Assembly (NCBI RefSeq): GCF_021044425.1
Contig: NZ_JAJNEC010000004.1
Location: forward strand, 372,001 to 436,000
Source: Niabella pedocola
GTDB lineage: Bacteria; Bacteroidota; Bacteroidia; Chitinophagales; Chitinophagaceae
Direction: 5' to 3'
DNA: 64,000 bases
The notes below the pieces were generated by a model that saw only the letters and a program-made list of their open reading frames with translations, did not search any database and was not told the origin of the DNA. This document shows positions 34,595 through 42,879 of this stretch, piece after piece; position 1 is the first letter of the stretch, and each line of letters begins with the position of its first letter. A program made the translations under genes and the position numbers.

Positions 34595-34993
34595 ATGAAA
34601 GGTTTCCATACAGATATTGAAAAAGACACCCTGGATAATAATGCTTTTAGAAAAGTATTATATACCGCCAAGCAGCTGCAACTGGTATTAATGACCTTAC
34701 AACCCGGGGAAGAGATCGGTGCCGAAGTACATACAGAGAACGATCAGTTTTTCCGGTTTGAAGGTGGTACGGGCAAGTGCGTGATCGATGATCATGAATA
34801 TACCGTTCGTGACGGATCCGCTATTATTGTTCCCCTGGGTGCCCGGCATAACGTGATCAATACCGGCAATGAGCCGTTGAAAATGTACACGCTTTATGCG
34901 CCCCCCCATCACAAAGACGGTATTGTGCGCGATACCAAAAAAGAAGCAGAAGATAACGAAGAAGAATTTGACGGCGTTACCAGCGAAGGGTAA
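34595..34993 (+). CDS. Cupin domain protein
   Basis: 132 residues. One cupin barrel is visible: LMTLQPGEEIGAEVHTENDQFFRFEGGTGKCVIDDHEYTVRDGSAIIVPLGARHNVINTGNEPLKMYTLYAPP. The metal-binding set (H in VHTENDQ, E in EGG, H in ARHNV) fits cupin motifs 1 and 2. The tail is acidic. The function is unknown, as usual for small cupins. It is probably co-transcribed with the GroES-like gene. Confidence 0.92.
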   Translation: MKGFHTDIEKDTLDNNAFRKVLYTAKQLQLVLMTLQPGEEIGAEVHTENDQFFRFEGGTGKCVIDDHEYTVRDGSAIIVPLGARHNVINTGNEPLKMYTLYAPPHHKDGIVRDTKKEAEDNEEEFDGVTSEG

Positions 34994-35069
34994 CGCAGCT
35001 CTGCATATTTACATTACCGCTAAACACCAGTGGCAAAACCGGCCTCGTTCAATACCAACGGGCTATAAA

Positions 35070-35575
35070 ATGCTGCCTATGTTCAACCCGGAATACCCCC
35101 ACCGGAGCTCCATACCTCTGAACGGTATGACTATGCACAGGCGGGATTTTATTTTATTACCATCTGCTGCCAGGACAGGGCAAGCCTGTTTGGAAAGATC
35201 ATAGATGAAATAATGCTCTTAAACGATGCCGGGAAAATGATCGAAAAATGGTACTACGAAATAGCCCATAAATTTCCCGGCAAAAATGCCATGCAATGGT
35301 GATCATGCCGGATCATTTTTATTGTATTATTGAAGTCCTGAAACCGGAACAACTTTTAGGAACCGGACACGCGGGTGAGGGTTGGGGCGGGTGGTACAAT
35401 GGGTGAAAACAATGTCGCCAAACGAATATATACGCTGGGTGAAAAACCTGGGCTGGACGCCATCTAACGGCAAATTATGGCAACGCAATTTCTAAGAACA
35501 TATTATCCGGAATACGGCATCACACGAACGTATTTCAAAATATATTGATAATCCTAAAAAATGGCGGGAGGTGAA
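35070..35575 (+). pseudogene. Decayed REP-associated tyrosine transposase (IS200-like)
   Basis: The fragments, read in different frames, are: MLPMFNPEYPHRSSIPLNG (35070 on); YDYAQAGFYFITICCQDRASLFGK (from about 35126); VIMPDHFYCIIEVL (about 35302 on); and MSPNEYIRWVKNLGW, KLWQRNF, EHIIRN and ISKYIDNPKKW (35412-35563). This is the layout of TnpA-like RAYT proteins. The H-x-H pair in the MPNHxH motif has become HFY, the catalytic Tyr before EHIIR is replaced by a stop, and several stops and frame changes occur. It is therefore inactive. Confidence 0.8.
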
Positions 35576-35581
35576 CAGGAT

Positions 35582-35700
35582 GGTGAACACGTAGGTTCGT
35601 TGCAACGTAGATTCGTTACGACCTCGGTTCACCGCAAATAGATTCGATAGAACGCGGGAACGATATCTGAGGTAGGGTGAACACGTAGGCTCGCCACAAC
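35582..35700. repeat. REP-like direct repeat pair beside the transposase remnant
   Basis: GGTGAACACGTAGG at 35582-35595 recurs exactly at 35676-35689, and partial similarity continues for about 12 more bases (TTCGTTGCAACG versus CTCGCCACAACG). The first copy includes the palindrome CGTTGCAACG (35598-35607). RAYT genes are commonly flanked by such palindromic sequences, so these are likely remnants of its target repeats. Confidence 0.6.
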
Positions 35701-35732
35701 GAGGCTCTTTACGATGGGTTCGCCTGGGGATA

Positions 35733-36425
35733 TTACCGTTTCACCATTTTTGCCTTAAGAATCCGGACATTCCGGATGGGGCGATCCCGGTCCCGGCCCT
35801 TGCTCGTGGGTACCGCGGCGATCTGATCCAATACCTCATAACCTTTTATCAGCTGACCAAATACCGTATAGTTTTGATCCAGGTGCGGGGTACCGCCAAC
35901 GGTCGTATACGCTTCCCTGTAGGCGGCGGGGATCTTTCGCCCGTTCAGCCGTTTTACTTCAAGCGTATCCAATCCGCCGCTGGTCCACACCTTCCCCTGT
36001 ACAATATAGAACTGGCTGCCACTGCTGGCCTTTTGCGGATTAACGTCATCACCTTCCCGCGCCGCGGCCAACGCGCCTTTCCGGTGGAATAGCTCCGGCC
36101 GGAATTCTGCCGGCACGGTATATCCAGGCCCACCCTCTCCCAGGGCTTTGCCGCCCGGTGCCTTGCGACTGTCCGGATCGCCCGACTGGATCATAAATTG
36201 CCGGATCACCCGGTGGAAAAGCACATTTTTATAATACCGGTGTTTTACCAGTTTAATAAAATTATCGCGGTGCAACGGCGTTTCATCGTTCAACCGCAAT
36301 ACCATATCGCCGTAATTGGTACGTAGCAGCACATCTTTTTTATAATCAGCAGGAACAGGCTTGCCCGTGGCACAACTGCTCAGCAATAGCAGTCCGGCAC
36401 TACATATCAACAGGAAGTTTTTCAT
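35733..36425 (-). CDS. Cyclophilin-type peptidyl-prolyl isomerase (lipoprotein)
   Basis: 230 residues from the ATG at 36423-36425. Start MKNFLLICSAGLLLLSSCATG carries a lipobox (LSSC), so the mature protein is lipid-anchored. The cyclophilin domain is complete: YYKNVLFHRVIRQFMIQSGDP with the catalytic Arg, GKALGEGGPGYTVPAE, SGSQFYI and the closing QNYTVFGQLIKGYEVLDQIAA. An insert between SGSQFYI and the end (RLNGRKIPAAYREAYTT) is typical for Bacteroidota relatives. It should assist protein folding in the cell envelope. Confidence 0.95.
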   Translation of the reverse strand: MKNFLLICSAGLLLLSSCATGKPVPADYKKDVLLRTNYGDMVLRLNDETPLHRDNFIKLVKHRYYKNVLFHRVIRQFMIQSGDPDSRKAPGGKALGEGGPGYTVPAEFRPELFHRKGALAAAREGDDVNPQKASSGSQFYIVQGKVWTSGGLDTLEVKRLNGRKIPAAYREAYTTVGGTPHLDQNYTVFGQLIKGYEVLDQIAAVPTSKGRDRDRPIRNVRILKAKMVKR

Positions 36426-36486
36426 TTCCGGGGAAGTTTTCCTTTTACAGGACATTGGGAGGAATGCCTCATTGCTTCACAAATGA

Positions 36487-38388
36487 CTATTTCGCGCGCT
36501 TTTTAAGATCCGTCACTTTTATCGTCATTTGACGGCCGATCTCTTTTTTCCCTTTATAGGAAATAATGCGCAGCTCGTCGGCATCCTTGGGTATCTGTAA
36601 GGGTTCTTTATATTTCGGATAAAAACGATCAGGAGCTGAATTATCAAAACTGGTATAAATATCCAGGCCTTCGATCTCCGGCGTCAGCGTCACCAAATAC
36701 GCATCTCCCTTTTTGGCCACCGATACTGCCGGATCATAGATCGCCGGAGAGTATTTGATCTCGGCTGCATCAAAGCGGTTAAAGAAGGCCTCTGTTTTAA
36801 CCGCAAATTTATTCCAGTCTTTTTTGTCCAATGGCGACCAAACCGACTCTGCGATCGCCAATCCCCGCGGCCAGGTCATGTATTCTGCCTGACGCATCGT
36901 GTACACATTTTCCGTCCACAAATTGGCCTGGCCTCCCAAAATATATTTTGCGTTTGCTCCTTCGGGTATGGGATTAAATTTATAGGTCTGCGATAACCGC
37001 AGGGAGGCGTAGATGGGCACTTCTGTGCTTACATCGCCCTGCATATAATCGATATAGGCAAACTGTGTAGGACTCATCACCACATAGTGTTTCGACTTTG
37101 ACGCCTCAATACCATGTTGCTCACCGCGCCAGCTCATGAGCGCCGCCGTGGGCGAAATACCGCCTTCCAGGATCTCATCCCAACCCATCAGCTTTTTGCC
37201 CTTTGCATTTACAATCTTTTCAAGACGTCTTTCAAAGTAAGCCTGTACCTGTGGTATGGTTTTTAATTTCTCTTTTTTCATAAGCGCCTGCACCTGCGGG
37301 TTTTTTTCCCAGAAATTATGGGGTGCCTCATCGCCGCCTACATGGATATACGGAAACGGAAACAATTGTGCCACTTCCGTCATTACCTTATCCAAAAATC
37401 CATATACCTTTTCGTTGGCCGGACAAAGCGTATTATCAATCAGCGCAATCGGCGGTGCTCCATGCGACCAGTCCATGATGGGCTCACCGGAACGTACCTG
37501 GTATTTATCGGCACCCTCTGTACAGGACAACTCCGGGTAAGAAGCAATGGCTGCCAGGCTATGACCCGGAACATCAATTTCCGGAATGATATTGATAAAC
37601 CGGGCCTTTGCATACGCCACCAGTTCCCTGATATCTTCATGGGTATAATAGCCGCCATAAGATTTAGGTTCATCCGGCGCAGGCGGTGTAAATGTATTAA
37701 ACAAGCCCACTTTGTTTGCACGCCATGCACCTATTTCCGTAAGTTTGGGCAGGCTTTTGATCTGCAATCTCCAGCCTTCATCATCCGTAAGGTGAAAATG
37801 GAACATGTTGTATTTAAAACGCGACATATTGTCGATATACTTTTTTACTTCATCTACCGTAAAAAAGTGTCGCGACACGTCCAGCATCAGTCCCCGCCAT
37901 CCCAATTTCGGGTAATCCACAATTTCAACGGCAGGCGCCTGCAACCGCAGGCCATCTATACGTTCCACACTTTCGATCTGGGGCGGCAGCAGTTGTAAAA
38001 ATGTTTGAACCCCGTAAAACAAGCCGGCCGGTTTATTGGCCTTTACGGTTACCTGGTCCGGTGTTACAGAAAGCGTATAGCCTTCATCACCCAGCCGGTT
38101 GTCAGCACTTTTATTCAGTACCAGGTTAATAGATGCTTTACCGTTTCCTTTTTGTTCCTGTACCGTAGCACCGGTATTGGCTATCCGGTCTTTTAACAAC
38201 GCGTAGGTATGCCCCAGGTCCGCTTTTTCGGGAACACCAACGGTTACGTTCTGCGGTAATATAAAAACGCCCTGTTGCACGGTCACCGAAACCGGCTCGG
38301 GTATTAATGCGATGGATGGTGATGACGGCTGAGCGGTGCCTAACAAAGAAAAAGCTACAGCAAAAATCGTCAGGGATAGTCTGTTCAT
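36487..38388 (-). CDS. Beta-N-acetylhexosaminidase (GH20)
   Basis: 633 residues from the ATG at 38386-38388. Signal peptide (MNRLSLTIFAVAFSLLGTAQ), then a GH20b domain (residues about 25-155) ending in GLFYGVQTFLQLLP. The catalytic barrel follows, with WRGLMLDVSRHFFTVDEVKKYIDNMSRFKYN, FHFHLTDDEGWR, and HVGGDEAPH near 350 holding the Asp-Glu pair for substrate-assisted cleavage. A short beta-rich C-terminal domain (about 555-633) ends it. It removes terminal N-acetylhexosamine residues, for example from chitin or glycoprotein glycans. Confidence 0.96.
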   Translation of the reverse strand: MNRLSLTIFAVAFSLLGTAQPSSPSIALIPEPVSVTVQQGVFILPQNVTVGVPEKADLGHTYALLKDRIANTGATVQEQKGNGKASINLVLNKSADNRLGDEGYTLSVTPDQVTVKANKPAGLFYGVQTFLQLLPPQIESVERIDGLRLQAPAVEIVDYPKLGWRGLMLDVSRHFFTVDEVKKYIDNMSRFKYNMFHFHLTDDEGWRLQIKSLPKLTEIGAWRANKVGLFNTFTPPAPDEPKSYGGYYTHEDIRELVAYAKARFINIIPEIDVPGHSLAAIASYPELSCTEGADKYQVRSGEPIMDWSHGAPPIALIDNTLCPANEKVYGFLDKVMTEVAQLFPFPYIHVGGDEAPHNFWEKNPQVQALMKKEKLKTIPQVQAYFERRLEKIVNAKGKKLMGWDEILEGGISPTAALMSWRGEQHGIEASKSKHYVVMSPTQFAYIDYMQGDVSTEVPIYASLRLSQTYKFNPIPEGANAKYILGGQANLWTENVYTMRQAEYMTWPRGLAIAESVWSPLDKKDWNKFAVKTEAFFNRFDAAEIKYSPAIYDPAVSVAKKGDAYLVTLTPEIEGLDIYTSFDNSAPDRFYPKYKEPLQIPKDADELRIISYKGKKEIGRQMTIKVTDLKKRAK

Positions 38389-38457
38389 AACAATCAATAT
38401 TATAAGATTTGGCTTCAGCTGCTAATATAGCCAATTCGTGCCGGAATTTTGTCAGAT

Positions 38458-39495
38458 TTAGTCGCGGTTTTTCAACGCTTCAAAGCCGGCTGAGGCGGTA
38501 TCGGCCACCGTTCCGTTCGCTTTTGTATAGATGAAATACCCTTCCATCCCCGGGTGTTTTTTCAAAAAAGCAAAGGCTTCATTCAGGTGCAGCCCCATAA
38601 ATACATTATCATAAGCATCTGCCGTTATGCCGTCCTTTGCAACAATGGTTACGCTGATCATTTCATTTTGAAGCGTGTAGCCGGTACGGGGATCGATGAG
38701 ATGCGAGATCTTCTTATTGCCATTCTGATAAAAATTGCGGTATTTGCCTGAAGTGGTCACCGCACCATCATCTAAAAAAATAGTTTTTATCAATACCGGT
38801 TCCGACTCATCTTCTTTATCTGAAGGACTCTCCACCCCAATTTTCATCCGCTCGCCTGAAGGTTGCTTGCGACCTTTGATCCGTATCTCGCCTCCAACCT
38901 CTACCAGGTAATGCTGAACGCCTTTGCCTTCCAGGAAACCGGCAATCACATCTACGGTGTATCCCTGTGCGATGCCGTTTACATCAATTGTAAGCCGCGG
39001 GTCTTTTTTCAACAGGCTGTCGCCTTTAAAATATAATTTCTGATACCCCACATACGCCAATGCGGCTTTAACCTGCTGCGGCGTAGGTTCCGTTTTGGAT
39101 CTTCCATCCGGCCCAAAACCCCAGAGTTTTACCAGGGGCATTACGGTAATATCAAAAATGCCTGCGGAGGCCCAGGAAACTTCCAGCGCCTTTATTACCA
39201 CTTTTTTCAGATGCTTATCCGGTACCAGACCCCGCTTTTCCTTGTTGAATCTTGTAATCTGCGAATACGGTTTGTAAATAGATAAAGAACTGTCTATGGC
39301 GGTAAAAATGCTGTCTGTTTGCTCCCGGGTCAAACTACTATCCGGTGCATAATAGGTAATATGGTACGTAGTGCCTTGCGCAAAACCGTTGATATGGAAG
39401 GTTTTGAGTGGTAATGATTTTTTAAACGCCATAAATGCAACAATCAGTAACACACATCCTAACAGGCAACCGCTTCTTTGTAAAAATCTCCGCAT
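38458..39495 (-). CDS. apbE: FAD:protein FMN transferase
   Basis: 345 residues from the ATG at 39493-39495 (MRRFLQRSG), with a membrane anchor or signal stretch at about 10-25. Motifs: GFAQGTTYHITYYAP, the DVNGIAQGYTVDVIA segment, VEVGGEIRIKG and ISHLIDPRTGYTLQNEMISVTIVAKDGITADAYDN, which holds the T-A-D-A-x-x-x metal site. ApbE attaches FMN to threonine in target proteins such as Na+-NQR or Rnf subunits. An in-frame earlier start at 39573 is less likely. A -7 box lies 6 bases before this ATG. Confidence 0.95.
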   Translation of the reverse strand: MRRFLQRSGCLLGCVLLIVAFMAFKKSLPLKTFHINGFAQGTTYHITYYAPDSSLTREQTDSIFTAIDSSLSIYKPYSQITRFNKEKRGLVPDKHLKKVVIKALEVSWASAGIFDITVMPLVKLWGFGPDGRSKTEPTPQQVKAALAYVGYQKLYFKGDSLLKKDPRLTIDVNGIAQGYTVDVIAGFLEGKGVQHYLVEVGGEIRIKGRKQPSGERMKIGVESPSDKEDESEPVLIKTIFLDDGAVTTSGKYRNFYQNGNKKISHLIDPRTGYTLQNEMISVTIVAKDGITADAYDNVFMGLHLNEAFAFLKKHPGMEGYFIYTKANGTVADTASAGFEALKNRD

Positions 39496-39501
39496 AACGG
39501 T

Positions 39502-39509
39502 CAAAGATA
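39502..39509 (-). promoter_or_regulatory. Putative -7 box of apbE
   Basis: On the minus strand TATCTTTG, an exact fit to TAnnTTTG, ends 6 bases before the apbE ATG (39493-39495). Transcription would start at or close to the start codon. No clear -33 TTG is seen; TTCC lies at the right distance. Confidence 0.45.
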
Positions 39510-39694
39510 GGGCAGAAACCGGAAATGGAAGCGCAGGCGTCCGGGCCCGGCAACCGCTGCATGCACCAAGCATTGAAATCTTTCAGATGAGCGGGAGTTC
39601 CCGGTTTAAAATAATGCCCGACCTTCCTGGTTCAACCCAACCAAATACCGGCTCCAGTTTTATCATTTAGCGCCTCCATTTTTAGAACATAAAA

Positions 39695-39720
39695 AAACTG
39701 CCACTAAATAGTGGCAGTTT
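39695..39720 (-). terminator. Strong rho-independent terminator of the SusCD operon
   Basis: AAACTGCCACT (39695-39705) pairs perfectly with AGTGGCAGTTT (39710-39720) around a 4-base loop. On the minus strand the stem is followed by seven Ts. It lies 23 bases after the stop of the last operon gene (39743) and closes the 20-kb locus. Confidence 0.88.
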
Positions 39721-39742
39721 ACTGCTAATAAGCGCATATTTT

Positions 39743-41506
39743 TTATGGTACAATTTTTACAGTCACTTTCGTAGTCATTCCGTTATAGGTAGCCACCAAC
39801 TCGGTAAGGCCGGTAGTAGTGCCTGCGGTAAACGTTGTTCCGGAAACCGTTCCCAAACCATTCGCCTCAGTGAGTGATACCCCGCTGATATTGGAAGAAA
39901 CGATATGCCCATATTGATTCAGTCCGTAGAACTTTGGAGTGATGGCTGCACCTGCCTTTACGCGCGGTGCGTACAGGTCTGCTATCAATTTCACCACTAC
40001 GTTGTCTGTAGGAGCATTAGAGGTCACAAACAGGGCATTACCTGCATTGGGTGCCGTGGTTGTGTTGCCGGGGCGGTTTACCAACCCGGTATTATTAAAT
40101 CCGGCTCCTTTTACATACATCGTGCTCAAGGCGCCTCCGTTCATATGCACGGCATCGGCAACTCCATATAGTTTCAAAATTTCTGCCAGGTCATTCGTAG
40201 AAATCCCCACAGACTCTCCTGCAATGACGCCTTCTGCAGCGCAGAACACGATCACCGACTTATCTGCAGAAGCACCGATCACCGTTCTTGCAGCCCTGGT
40301 AGCCACCGGATTCAAGACCTGTCCGTTATCCAAAATGCGTAAATCGCCCGAAACCATTTGCTGTGCAATAGCACCGGTTGCGGTATTCCTGGCATAGTTT
40401 GCAATGGTTAACACATCTCCGACACCATACCTGTTCAAAGGAATGGCCGAGAAATCATGACCTGAAATTACGGCACCGTTTGCAGGTATAGCCGTATTTC
40501 CGAACTGCCCATATACAACCTTGGTATTGATCTTCACTTTTACGTTGGTATAATCGCCCCAACCACCACTTACCGGTGTAACCGCCATCTCCGTTCCAAA
40601 ATTGTTGGTCTGCGTGCTTTTTCCCCTTGCCGGGTTGAACAGGATCAGGTCGTCCTGGGCACGGGAATTATTCACATTTTTAATGGCCACTTTTTCACCA
40701 TCGGGAACCTGAACATATGATACAAATTCAAACGGATCAAAATAAATGGTTTTACCGTTAAAATACACCGGTGCATAGGTAGGTGTGGCATAGTTCATGT
40801 TCGTGATCAATCCATCTACGATACAGGTATTATTCACCCTTCCCAGATTGGCATTACCGGCCGTATTATTAAACAAATCTCCATTTATACCTGCAAAATA
40901 ATTGGTACCCGCAACCGTTTTTCTTACCGCCATGGCCGGCACTGTTTCTGTATTTAGCACCGTATCCCGTGCCAGAACAGTTTTGAATGAGACCCGGGGA
41001 TTTTTGGCATCAATAAATGTTAAATGAACTTTTAAATGATTTGTTGTGTACCGGTCGGTAAAGTTCAATACCATATATTTTGTGCCCGGGCCCACATCCA
41101 TTATCGTTGTAGTATCGATATCGTAGTAGTTGTCGCCGATCTTCACACCTTCTTTAGCCGGGGGAAGCATATAGGTAAACGTAACCTTGTTAGAACGGAA
41201 AACTCCTGAGTTTACCATAACGAAAGCACTTCCGGTACCAAAGGGAACCACCACCACGATTTCCTTATCGGTGGCCGAAACCACGTCCAGCTTTTGTACA
41301 CCAAATGTTACTTCTCCTCCATTTGGAAAACTTCCCATAATCCGCAGGGTATCCCCGATATTCCCGGAGGTTTTACTCAGGGCCGAAATATTGGGGGCAC
41401 CTTTCCCCTCCTCCAGCTCCTGCTCTTTACCCGTATAATCTTTATTACAGGAAACGAAGATCCCCATTATTAAAAGCAGCAGCTTCCAGTTACCAAATGT
41501 TTTCAT
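39743..41506 (-). CDS. Phosphodiester-glycosidase-like lipoprotein with TIG domain
   Basis: 587 residues from the ATG at 41504-41506. Lipobox IFVSC gives a lipid-anchored mature protein. Residues about 35-115 form an IPT/TIG-like domain (PNISALSKTSGNIGDTLRIMGSFPNGGEVTFGVQKL). The main part fits the NAGPA (phosphodiester glycosidase) fold: AGINGDLFNN, RTVIGASADKSVIVFCAAEG and LAEILKLYGVADAVHMNGGALSTMYVKG. The relatives split N-acetylglucosamine-1-phosphodiesters. A small beta domain closes the chain (ATYNGMTTKVTVKIV, Ig-like). It is the last gene of the operon, 89 bases after the previous one. Confidence 0.85.
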   Translation of the reverse strand: MKTFGNWKLLLLIMGIFVSCNKDYTGKEQELEEGKGAPNISALSKTSGNIGDTLRIMGSFPNGGEVTFGVQKLDVVSATDKEIVVVVPFGTGSAFVMVNSGVFRSNKVTFTYMLPPAKEGVKIGDNYYDIDTTTIMDVGPGTKYMVLNFTDRYTTNHLKVHLTFIDAKNPRVSFKTVLARDTVLNTETVPAMAVRKTVAGTNYFAGINGDLFNNTAGNANLGRVNNTCIVDGLITNMNYATPTYAPVYFNGKTIYFDPFEFVSYVQVPDGEKVAIKNVNNSRAQDDLILFNPARGKSTQTNNFGTEMAVTPVSGGWGDYTNVKVKINTKVVYGQFGNTAIPANGAVISGHDFSAIPLNRYGVGDVLTIANYARNTATGAIAQQMVSGDLRILDNGQVLNPVATRAARTVIGASADKSVIVFCAAEGVIAGESVGISTNDLAEILKLYGVADAVHMNGGALSTMYVKGAGFNNTGLVNRPGNTTTAPNAGNALFVTSNAPTDNVVVKLIADLYAPRVKAGAAITPKFYGLNQYGHIVSSNISGVSLTEANGLGTVSGTTFTAGTTTGLTELVATYNGMTTKVTVKIVP

Positions 41507-41595
41507 CTCAATCGTATTTAATAACATATTATTTTTTGTTCGTCTGTCGATCCGGGCGCGCCATCCCGGCGTATTTTTAATGATCAGGAAACGTT

Positions 41596-42855
41596 CTATA
41601 GCTCTGCTACATAGAACCCGTTAATATCAAAATCAGCATACCGGATCAGGTCTCCATTTGCCTTTATACCGATGAGATCTTTATTTTTATATGAAAAGAT
41701 CCGGCTATACTTAAAAAAGCCCTTTCCTACCTGCCACCGGTCTGTAGCAAATGTTGCACCGTTAGCAGCCAACAGGTATACCAGGAGCCCAGTTGGATGA
41801 TTTACCACTACCGCATTCTTAATGATACAGGGGTCTCTATACACATCTCTAATCCATCCGCCATTGATGTTATTTCTTGTAGCGGCGGTTGCACTGGCAT
41901 TTAACGTAAAATACCAGAAGGTATTACCGGTAGCATGCACGCCATACCAGGCGCCGTTTACTCCCTGGAAAAAAGTATTGGAAAAAACGGATGCAAAATC
42001 CGCAGACTTATACGCCAGCACGGTATCTCCGATTTTAACATCCGGCATATTGGTAATGCTCCAGCTTACCACAGAATTCAGGTAGGGCCCTTCTGTTATC
42101 ACACCGATCAGCCGGTTGTAACCCGAATTAAAAAACAAGGAGGTTACTTTATCAAATCCCGACGCTACTTTTACCGGTGCTCCCAGGGTTTCCCGGCCCT
42201 TTAGCGGATATACCCACAAATCGCCGGCCGCATCACGGAGCATTAAATCGTCGTAGAAATCAAAAATACGCACCCCCGGATCATTGAGCTGGGGAATATT
42301 CCCGATGTATTTACCAACAGGTTTCTGCTGACAGGTAAACACATAATAAGCGATCTGCAATTGCGGATCAACAGGAAACGCCGGATCATTGGCTTTGAAT
42401 TTAACCGGCAACACGTACACATCGCCATTGGACAAGCCATCCAAATTTACCCGCAATGGAAGCGTACCCGTGGTAAGGGTTCCTTTTTTAATGGACACAT
42501 TTTCATCCAGCGAAAAATTAGCCGCAGGCAACAGTTTAGCAGTCATGCCCTTTTGCGTGTTATAGGCATCCACGTAGGTCTGGTCTAACGTTTCAAATTG
42601 AATCGGAATGTCATGATCCGGAGCAGTGGTTCCTCCTATCGTTACATTTACCACGTTAAAGGCCGTATCTCTTTTATCCGCATCTACATATACTTTAAAA
42701 TTGATATTCCCTGTAAGACCTGCCTGCACCAAATAGATATTGTTATAGGATTTTAACTCCTCCTCGGCTGCCGGCAGGTTTTCCTTTGCACAGGAAGCCA
42801 TACCCAGCAGCAGCAGGGCGGTGATACCGCTCCTGATCCATTTTAATTTATCCAT
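41596..42855 (-). CDS. DUF1735-type lipoprotein
   Basis: 419 residues from the ATG at 42853-42855 (MDKLKW); ATG at 42867 is equally open. Lipobox GMASC. Residues about 35-165 match the DUF1735/BT_3987 N-terminal domain often found in surface lipoproteins of SusCD loci (NIYLVQAGLTGNINFKVYVDADKRDTAFNVVNVTIGGTTAPDHDIPI). The C-terminal half has repeated short strands (SGFDKVTSLFFN, YKSADFASVFSN, GKGFFKYSRIFSYKNKDLIGI) that look like a small beta-propeller, with no catalytic motif seen. Probably a glycan-binding surface protein. Confidence 0.75.
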   Translation of the reverse strand: MDKLKWIRSGITALLLLGMASCAKENLPAAEEELKSYNNIYLVQAGLTGNINFKVYVDADKRDTAFNVVNVTIGGTTAPDHDIPIQFETLDQTYVDAYNTQKGMTAKLLPAANFSLDENVSIKKGTLTTGTLPLRVNLDGLSNGDVYVLPVKFKANDPAFPVDPQLQIAYYVFTCQQKPVGKYIGNIPQLNDPGVRIFDFYDDLMLRDAAGDLWVYPLKGRETLGAPVKVASGFDKVTSLFFNSGYNRLIGVITEGPYLNSVVSWSITNMPDVKIGDTVLAYKSADFASVFSNTFFQGVNGAWYGVHATGNTFWYFTLNASATAATRNNINGGWIRDVYRDPCIIKNAVVVNHPTGLLVYLLAANGATFATDRWQVGKGFFKYSRIFSYKNKDLIGIKANGDLIRYADFDINGFYVAEL

Positions 42856-42879
42856 AATTCGTTCCATTTAATCTCCGTA

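Noticed and set aside
35582..35700. CRISPR array
   Set aside because: There are only two copies of a 14-mer with imperfect extension and no regular spacers; they fit REP-like repeats beside a transposase remnant.
37318..37998. Plus-strand frame of about 226 codons
   Set aside because: It lies wholly antisense to the GH20 gene, whose catalytic motifs are intact.
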